Positions 1 to 5,951 of a DNA stretch of 7,856 nucleotides are shown piece after piece. How positions within the stretch are numbered: position 1 is the first letter of the stretch; each line of letters begins with the position of its first letter. Source of the DNA: Bacillota bacterium (GTDB taxonomy: Bacteria; Bacillota; Clostridia; Christensenellales; SZUA-584); NCBI GenBank assembly GCA_023399095.1, contig JAEWQS010000158.1, positions 1 to 7,856 of the forward strand, given 5' to 3'. The notes beneath the pieces were generated by a model, which saw nothing but the letters and a program-made list of their open reading frames with translations, searched no databases and had not been told where the DNA came from. Both the position numbers and the translations under genes were made by a program.

Positions 1-1203
<1,203 letters not shown>

Positions 1204-1211
1204 AGCAAAAG

Positions 1212-1219
1212 CCCTCCTT
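1212..1219 (-). promoter_or_regulatory. Ribosome binding site of the beta-helix gene
   Basis: The minus strand reads AAGGAGGG here, a near-perfect Shine-Dalgarno sequence, 8 nt before a GTG codon that opens directly into M-K-K-R and a hydrophobic core. It decides the non-ATG start of this gene. Confidence 0.85.
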
Positions 1220-1287
1220 GGTTGTTATCCGTATATAATCCCATAACCGAAATGCATTTAGACCAACTCATTTTTGTTCATATGAAA

Positions 1288-1324
1288 TAATACAGAAACA
1301 CCCTGCAAGAGTGCCTCTGTATTA
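1288..1324 (-). terminator. Likely transcription terminator hairpin after the four-helix membrane gene
   Basis: In minus-strand RNA, UAAUACAGAGGCACUCU pairs with AGGGUGUUUCUGUAUUA around a UGC loop, giving 17 consecutive pairs including three G:U wobbles. In a plus-strand transcript those three positions become A:C mismatches, so the structure fits transcripts running leftward from the gene that ends at 1399. The U-tract after the stem is weak (UAUUAUUU), so it could instead be a processing or stabilising hairpin. Confidence 0.6.
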
Positions 1325-1343
1325 CAACAATTTGATACTCAAT

Positions 1344-1367
1344 CGGATAATCACAATGTTTTATCCG
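1344..1367. repeat. Short inverted repeat CGGATAA/TTATCCG
   Basis: CGGATAA at 1344-1350 and TTATCCG at 1361-1367 are perfect 7-bp arms around a 10-base loop, just downstream of the stop codon of the membrane protein gene. The right arm is part of the decamer TTATCCGTAT that recurs at 1225-1234. It may be a weak hairpin in the 3' untranslated region or a protein-binding site; the sequence does not decide. Confidence 0.4.
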
Positions 1368-1398
1368 TATGCTCTTTTTCTCGCTTCGCCCGTTCTAA

Positions 1399-1803
1399 TC
1401 AGCCAATAGCAGCCGCTTTTTTGTTCATGCTTCCGCCGACAATGAAAAGGACCGGCAGCACAAATCCGATTAGGCTGGTTATCGAGAAGCCAGCGCTTGC
1501 GATGTTCATAATCATGCTGATGAGTGTCAATGCGCAAAGAATAGTACCTGTGGTGATAAAGAAACCGGCTTTTGCTGGATCGCCGCATTTCTTGAGACCG
1601 GAGATTCCCAATACGAGTTCGAGGACGCTTGCTATCAGCATCAAAATCGTTGCAATGATCAGTATAATGCCCAAATCACCCAGATAAGCTGTAATGGCCG
1701 CGGAACCGATCAAAGCAAGCAATGATACGATCGTCGAAATGGCGCCAAAGATGATGAACAAGATGCTGACTACCTTTAAAAGTCCTTTACCCGGTGCATT
1801 CAT
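1399..1803 (-). CDS. Small four-helix integral membrane protein, function unknown
   Basis: This 134-residue protein starts at ATG 1803-1801, preceded by AGGGAGG (1820-1814) about 10 nt upstream. It is almost wholly hydrophobic with four likely transmembrane segments, near residues 9-36, 42-69, 79-101 and 105-124. A short polar loop, GLKKCGDPAKAG (about 69-80), separates helices 2 and 3, and the end is Lys-containing (MNKKAAAIG). This tetraspan layout resembles small uncharacterised membrane proteins common in Clostridia; I do not recognise a named family with certainty. It is not an AgrB-type protease: it is too short and shows no paired His and Cys catalytic residues. It is divergent from the two-component operon, separated by 187 bases with candidate promoters on both sides. 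A link to sensing or envelope stress is only inference from position. Confidence 0.82.
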   Translation of the reverse strand: MNAPGKGLLKVVSILFIIFGAISTIVSLLALIGSAAITAYLGDLGIILIIATILMLIASVLELVLGISGLKKCGDPAKAGFFITTGTILCALTLISMIMNIASAGFSITSLIGFVLPVLFIVGGSMNKKAAAIG

Positions 1804-1832
1804 AAAAAAACAACCTCCCTAAATTAATAAAT

Positions 1833-1861
1833 GATATATTGAATAACACGAATTATATCAA
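1833..1861 (-). promoter_or_regulatory. Candidate promoter for the four-helix membrane gene
   Basis: On the minus strand TTGATA (1861-1856) is followed after 17 bases by TATATC (1838-1833), a fair match to the -35/-10 consensus, placed about 30 bases before the start codon. An inverted repeat GAATT-ATATC-AATTC (1850-1864) overlaps the -35 box and could be an operator. The region is AT-rich, so chance matches are likely. Confidence 0.4.
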
Positions 1862-1864
1862 TTC

Positions 1865-1887
1865 AAAAAGCCATCATACGGCTTTTT
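1865..1887. terminator. Terminator-like hairpin inside the divergent promoter region
   Basis: AAAAAGCC (1865-1872) and GGCTTTTT (1880-1887) form an 8-bp stem with a 7-base loop. The GCC/GGC core with flanking A and T runs would act as an intrinsic terminator in either direction, though the G+C part is short. It lies between divergently transcribed genes, upstream of both predicted promoters, where no gene needs to end. It could insulate the two promoters, mark the end of a small RNA, or be a chance structure. Confidence 0.4.
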
Positions 1888-1895
1888 TCGCGAAA
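1886..1895. promoter_or_regulatory. Palindrome TTTCGCGAAA, possible operator
   Basis: This is a perfect 10-base palindrome about 36 bases upstream of the predicted -35 box of the two-component operon. Another TTTCG half-element occurs at 1903-1907. Such symmetry suits a dimeric DNA-binding protein. LytTR regulators normally bind direct repeats, so if it is real the binder is more likely another regulator. Confidence 0.25.
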
Positions 1896-1930
1896 CGTCG
1901 ATTTTCGGGAGTGAAATGCAGCTTTATTAT

Positions 1931-1960
1931 TTGATAAATCATATGTCTGACTGATAGAAT
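1931..1960 (+). promoter_or_regulatory. Candidate promoter of the LytTR two-component operon
   Basis: TTGATA (1931-1936) and TAGAAT (1955-1960) are separated by 18 bases, and a TGA (1952-1954) directly precedes the -10 hexamer, giving an extended -10 element. Transcription would begin near 1967, leaving a short leader before the start codon at 1991. Each hexamer differs from the housekeeping consensus at one position. Confidence 0.5.
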
Positions 1961-1990
1961 AAATAAAATTAATTTTTATGTGAGGTATAA

Positions 1991-2704
1991 ATGATTCGGC
2001 TAGCCATATGCGATGACGAGGCGCGCTGCCTTGAAAGCACAACGCTCATGATAGAGCAATGGTCGAAAAAAAATGATATTCCTATCAAAGCAATGCAATA
2101 TGATAACGGAGATGCGTTGATCGAAAGCATCCGGTCGGCACGGGTGGATATCATCTTCCTGGATATTATGATGCCGCTTTTGAGCGGAATGGATACAGCG
2201 CGCGAAATACGCGCGTTCGACAAGACGGTCAAAATCATTTTCCTTACATCATCACCCGAATTTGCGTTGGAGTCCTACTCAGTCAAAGCGAGTGGATATA
2301 TATTAAAGCCGGTCAGGTACGAGCAGTTATCTGAGGTTCTCAACGATTGTACGTTTGCTATTAAAGCGGAACCAAAAAATCTGTTGCTCAAAAGCGCCTA
2401 CGGTTATCACAAAATCTATCTCCGTGATATCGAATATATTGAGGCTCAGAACAAGCAGGTGATATTTTTTCTGAATTCACGTCAATCACTTGTGACCACA
2501 GAGCCTCTTCACAATTATGAAAACAAGCTTTTAACGCAGGATGGTTTTATCAAATGCCATCGCAGCTATATTGTGTCTATTCCTAATGTGAATTTATTTA
2601 ATTCTAGTGAAATTATAATGAATTCCGGCTGTCGCATCCCCATCGCCAGAGGAGCCGGCAAAGTATTTCGGGACGCATATTTTTCGTATATGTTTGGGGA
2701 TTAA
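1991..2704 (+). CDS. LytTR-family response regulator (AgrA/VirR/ComE type)
   Basis: This 237-residue protein has an N-terminal receiver domain (about 1-120) and a C-terminal LytTR DNA-binding domain (about 130-234). Receiver landmarks are the acidic pair D8-D9, the phosphoacceptor D58 within IIFLDIMMP, the switch residue T86 in IIFLTSS and the conserved K106 before Pro. LytTR landmarks are DIEYIEAQNKQVIFF (146-160), FIKCHRSYIVSI (187-198) and RIPIARGAGKVFRDAYFSY (215-233). It starts at ATG 1991 with GAGG at 1982-1985. The family is a cytoplasmic transcription factor, phosphorylated by a partner kinase, that binds direct repeats upstream of target genes, classically for quorum sensing, virulence or bacteriocin genes. 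The kinase gene follows immediately: the regulator's stop codon overlaps the kinase ribosome binding site, so the pair is one operon. Its targets are not shown by the sequence. Confidence 0.95.
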   Translation: MIRLAICDDEARCLESTTLMIEQWSKKNDIPIKAMQYDNGDALIESIRSARVDIIFLDIMMPLLSGMDTAREIRAFDKTVKIIFLTSSPEFALESYSVKASGYILKPVRYEQLSEVLNDCTFAIKAEPKNLLLKSAYGYHKIYLRDIEYIEAQNKQVIFFLNSRQSLVTTEPLHNYENKLLTQDGFIKCHRSYIVSIPNVNLFNSSEIIMNSGCRIPIARGAGKVFRDAYFSYMFGD

Positions 2705-2710
2705 GGAGGT
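2703..2710 (+). promoter_or_regulatory. Ribosome binding site of the sensor kinase, overlapping the regulator stop
   Basis: AAGGAGGT is a perfect Shine-Dalgarno sequence that begins inside the TAA stop codon (2702-2704) of the response regulator. It lies 7 nt before ATG 2718 and marks that codon as the true kinase start; an in-frame ATG at 2694 lies upstream of it, inside the regulator gene. The overlap suggests translational coupling of regulator and kinase. Confidence 0.88.
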
Positions 2711-2717
2711 GCCATCT

Positions 2718-3986
2718 ATGCTGCAAACCGTTCTCGGCGTTATCAATTTCAGTGTCCTATTATTCTTTGGGATATATGTGTCTGCTGCCTTTCTCGGCAT
2801 CAAGCTTAACAAGAAAAACAATCTAGTATTATTCATATTTGGCGTGGCAAACCTTATGCTGCAGCTGCTCATTTATGCTCTTTTTGGTATGGAGTATGCG
2901 GAGATGCTTTATCCTCTGATCACCCATCTACCGCTGCTGTTGCTCTTTGTGCTCTATTTCAAACAAAAGGTACTCTCCGGTCTTTTTGCCATTCTTTCCG
3001 CATACTTGTGCTGTCAGGTCAGCAAATGGTTTGGCCTAATTGTGTTATCAATCAGTCACGAGCTTTGGATCATGTACGCTTCCCGAATCGTTCTAACCGT
3101 ACCGATCTGGCATATCATTTTTCGATATGCCTCAAGGTCGCTTCATGTGATACTGACCAAATCAAGAAAGACGCTTTTGATATTCGGTATTTTGCCCGTC
3201 ATTTACTACCTTTTTGACTATATAGCGACTGTGTATACCAAGCTGCTTTACAACGGCTCACAGGTGATTTTTGAATTTCTGCCATTTTTGCTGTGCGTCG
3301 CTTATCTATTCTTTAGCGTGATCTATTTCAAGGAGTATGAGGAAAAATGTGCAGCGGAACAACAAAAAAAGCTGATAGAGATTCAAACGGTACAATCCAT
3401 GAAGGAAATTGAGGAGATCCAACGATCCAGATACGAGATTTCGCTTATCAGACATGATATGCGGCATTTTCTGACCAGTGTTATGACGATGATAAAGAAC
3501 AATGAGTATGGCCGTGCACAGGCTTATATACAGAATATCATTGATATCACTGACCAGACAGCTGTACACAAATATTGCGAAAACGAAATGGTTAATATGA
3601 TTTTATCCTCCTATGAAAGCAGAATGGCGGATCGAAGCATCCGTTTCGATGCTGACGTTGATATTCCGGCTGAGCTGCCCTGTTCAGAGATTGAATTTAC
3701 TTCGATCTTGTCTAACGGACTTGAAAATTCCATTAACGCGGTTTCAGAGCTTACTGAAGACAAGCGTACGATTCGACTTAAACTGGGCATGAAAGGCGAA
3801 AGACTGCTGTTATCCATTCATAACGCTTATGCAACAGCTCCTGTATTTAAGGACGGTGTACCCATTACCAATGCAACAGGACACGGACTGGGCACACAAA
3901 GCATTCAATATATGACCGAAAAGCTCAAAGATAACTGCCAGTTTGCAGCAAAAGACGATGAGTTTACCCTTCGGGTTGTGTTATAG
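2718..3986 (+). CDS. GHKL sensor histidine kinase (AgrC/ComD-like), partner of the LytTR regulator
   Basis: From ATG 2718 the protein has 422 residues. Residues 1-205 are hydrophobic with about six or seven membrane segments (near 6-27, 35-57, 66-80, 84-110, 119-135, 152-173 and 185-204), as in AgrC-type peptide sensors. A charged coiled-coil-like helix (about 205-240) leads to the phosphoacceptor motif SLIRHDMRHF with H246. The ATP-binding GHKL domain follows: the N-box ILSNGLENSINAV (330-342) with N333 and N337, and the G-box GHGLGTQSI (388-396). The C-terminus is short, ending soon after the G-box, as is usual for this class. The protein should sit in the membrane, autophosphorylate on H246 and pass phosphate to D58 of the regulator. 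Its signal is unknown. It ends 22 bases before the convergent protease gene, with no clear terminator between. Confidence 0.93.
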   Translation: MLQTVLGVINFSVLLFFGIYVSAAFLGIKLNKKNNLVLFIFGVANLMLQLLIYALFGMEYAEMLYPLITHLPLLLLFVLYFKQKVLSGLFAILSAYLCCQVSKWFGLIVLSISHELWIMYASRIVLTVPIWHIIFRYASRSLHVILTKSRKTLLIFGILPVIYYLFDYIATVYTKLLYNGSQVIFEFLPFLLCVAYLFFSVIYFKEYEEKCAAEQQKKLIEIQTVQSMKEIEEIQRSRYEISLIRHDMRHFLTSVMTMIKNNEYGRAQAYIQNIIDITDQTAVHKYCENEMVNMILSSYESRMADRSIRFDADVDIPAELPCSEIEFTSILSNGLENSINAVSELTEDKRTIRLKLGMKGERLLLSIHNAYATAPVFKDGVPITNATGHGLGTQSIQYMTEKLKDNCQFAAKDDEFTLRVVL

Positions 3987-4008
3987 TCCGGTGGTCATCT
4001 CATTATTC

Positions 4009-5919
4009 TCAGCGATCTTCTATCCATATCAGTTTCGCTGTCGGCTTGCCTTCTGCCGTCTTCAAAACTTCAAATACCGCCGTATTCGACACATATTCAT
4101 TGCCAAAAATATCAGTTATGATAAAACGGTACCGATATGTCCCTTCATCTAGCGGACGGTCATGAATGGCAGTGTTGCTTTGATAGGTCAGCGTTGTTCC
4201 CGGCTCTAATTCGCCGTCCAGACCTTCGTGCAATATCGTGATTTTATCTCCCCTTTCAACAGACGCGATCTGCGCTTTAGACATGCCGGTATCTTGATCC
4301 AACCCGCTCCAGGTGCCAAGTATCTCATAATGCCCATCCAGCGCCTCACATGCTTTTTCAATCTGCTTGTCAAACACATAAGCAAATCTCAAGTTCGTCG
4401 GTTCGCCGTTAAGCAAAATAGGTGCTGAGAATATCAGAGAATTATCCGTTTCATCGACAGGGTGGCTTTGCAGCAACTCACCGTCTAGCGCTATCCAATA
4501 GCCGTTAAAATCGCTGGTAAACAGACCGGCTTCCCAGTCGTCGTACAGATTATTGTCTATGCCAAGCTTTATCAGATGATCCTCGTCATCGGTTTTCTCG
4601 AGCTCAAATTCAACAGTTGACACATACTTGACAGAGTTTAGACTGAGCCGAATGGACATACCGCCGTTGTCCGCAGCCGACCCTTCATCCAAGAACTCAA
4701 CGATGCCTTGCGGTATATTTGAATACGCGTTTGTCAGAAATTCCGCGTACTTCGAATCAGGACAAACCTGCAAATACTGTTTCAGTTCGTTTTGATTAAA
4801 TGTCTGAGGATAATAGAAGGATAAACCGGATGCTTCTGCACGCTGCTCGCCGGTGCGCTGATAAATCACGGTTTCATTCAGAGCGACCGACACGCCGGTC
4901 GCTTCCATGTTGTCTGCAAAACAGCCTAAATCGAACAGATTCGAATGTCTCTCATGCTTTGTCGCTCCTCCAAAACACAATGAATTCTCGATGCATTGGA
5001 CAACATAGGACAAGTCGTCCTGTTGGTATGCCATTCTCTCGCCGAAAGAGTCAAAAGACTCTGTTAGCAAAGCTACCTTGTTCAGATCAATAACCGACAG
5101 TGTCACAGTCTGCTCTTTTCTCTGCTCATAGCACTTTTCCAAGTAACTGTCGCAAATCATTCTGCCCAGCTCCATTCCTTCCTGCGCGGTTCTTTGAGAC
5201 AGGCTCTCAGCTATAGCGGTATAATCCCATCCTGTGGCAGGAGATATTTCCTGAGAGGCAACCATATAGCTGCCGAAAAGCGCAAGCGTCTGCGCCATCT
5301 CCAGCGTAGCCATTAAGCATGCGTCGAGACCTATCAGCTCAAACCTTTCGTTCATGGAATTAGTTGCTTTGCCAAAGGCTTCCCTCAGCTCGCTCAGCGT
5401 GAGGGCATCATAGCCGTATTGCTCATCAAACGCGATGCCGCTGATGCTGCCGCCGCCGTGATCCCAAAGTATCGCCGCGTATTTTTCCGCAGGATAGTTT
5501 TCTATCCCATAGCAAAGAAAATCCGTGAGCGTAGCCGCTTTGCCCATACTGTCGTTGGGCAGGCTTTCCAGTAGCTGAAGCGCACCTTCTTCAATCACAT
5601 AGCGTTGAATACTTGTAGAGGATATGCCAAAGCTGCGCCACTTTTTTGTACCGCCCGTTTGCAGCACGATATTCACATCATCGTCCAGGTCGGCATCCAG
5701 CAGCTCCTGAATGTTTTTGGTGGCAGCCCCGTGCTTGGTTTCCAAATCGCTGCCGCATAAATAGATAAAAACGCTGTAAGCGTCTTTATCAGGAATAATT
5801 GGCTCGTCTTCGGCAGGCAAAGACGCGGGCACGGCACAGGCTGCCGCGCCCAGTATACAGACGATCAGCAATAGTGTCACGCCTTTCAGCGTCAATCGAT
5901 TGAATGTCCGTTTTTTCAT
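4009..5919 (-). CDS. Secreted clostripain-family (C11) cysteine protease
   Basis: This 636-residue protein starts at ATG 5919-5917 behind a modest AAGG (5930-5927). It has an export signal: M-K-K-R, a hydrophobic stretch (about 14-27), then AAAC-AVPAS. C28 could be a lipobox cysteine, but Ala at -3 is atypical, so it is either a lipoprotein or an ordinary signal-peptidase substrate. The protease core covers about 45-400: YSVFIYLCGSDLE (48-60), the catalytic histidine H154 in LWDHGGGS and the catalytic cysteine C201 in GLDACLMATLEMA, the hallmark pair of peptidase family C11. Known members cut after Arg or Lys and often self-process. Residues about 415-636 form beta-rich, Ig-like accessory domains (IFSAPILLNGEPTNLRFAY; YRYRFIITDIFGNEYVSNTA), usual in clostridial members. 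It lies 32 nt downstream of a large secreted-protein gene on the same strand, so the two probably share an mRNA. Its substrate is unknown. Confidence 0.92.
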   Translation of the reverse strand: MKKRTFNRLTLKGVTLLLIVCILGAAACAVPASLPAEDEPIIPDKDAYSVFIYLCGSDLETKHGAATKNIQELLDADLDDDVNIVLQTGGTKKWRSFGISSTSIQRYVIEEGALQLLESLPNDSMGKAATLTDFLCYGIENYPAEKYAAILWDHGGGSISGIAFDEQYGYDALTLSELREAFGKATNSMNERFELIGLDACLMATLEMAQTLALFGSYMVASQEISPATGWDYTAIAESLSQRTAQEGMELGRMICDSYLEKCYEQRKEQTVTLSVIDLNKVALLTESFDSFGERMAYQQDDLSYVVQCIENSLCFGGATKHERHSNLFDLGCFADNMEATGVSVALNETVIYQRTGEQRAEASGLSFYYPQTFNQNELKQYLQVCPDSKYAEFLTNAYSNIPQGIVEFLDEGSAADNGGMSIRLSLNSVKYVSTVEFELEKTDDEDHLIKLGIDNNLYDDWEAGLFTSDFNGYWIALDGELLQSHPVDETDNSLIFSAPILLNGEPTNLRFAYVFDKQIEKACEALDGHYEILGTWSGLDQDTGMSKAQIASVERGDKITILHEGLDGELEPGTTLTYQSNTAIHDRPLDEGTYRYRFIITDIFGNEYVSNTAVFEVLKTAEGKPTAKLIWIEDR

Positions 5920-5951
5920 ATCAAAACCTTATACATGAGTCCACATCTTTG

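Larger units (their letters stand above)
1204..1398. other. Intergenic region between two minus-strand genes
   Basis: This 195-base spacer holds the ribosome binding site of the beta-helix gene, a 17-bp hairpin at 1288-1324, a smaller inverted repeat at 1344-1367, and two copies of TTATCCGTAT (1225-1234 and 1361-1370). The minus strand is AT-rich around 1230-1242 (GATTATATAC), where a -10 element for the beta-helix gene could lie, but no well-spaced -35 box was found, so no promoter is called. No convincing gene is present. Confidence 0.6.

Noticed and set aside
1399..1803. Four-helix protein as an AgrB-like peptide processor
   Set aside because: It is only 134 residues, has no His-Cys catalytic arrangement, and no adjacent AgrD-like peptide was found.
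1916..1954. A 12-codon plus-strand ORF (ATG at 1916) with GGGAG upstream, possible leader peptide
   Set aside because: The predicted promoter of the following operon overlaps or lies downstream of it, the spacing from GGGAG is only 4 nt, and a chance ORF of this size is expected.
1804..1990. LytTR-type paired direct repeats upstream of the two-component operon
   Set aside because: I looked for two similar 9-base elements about 12 bases apart and found no convincing pair by eye; a motif scan would be needed.
2694..2717. An earlier in-frame ATG (2694) for the sensor kinase
   Set aside because: It lies inside the response regulator gene, upstream of the perfect AAGGAGGT that serves ATG 2718, and would add a non-hydrophobic octapeptide.
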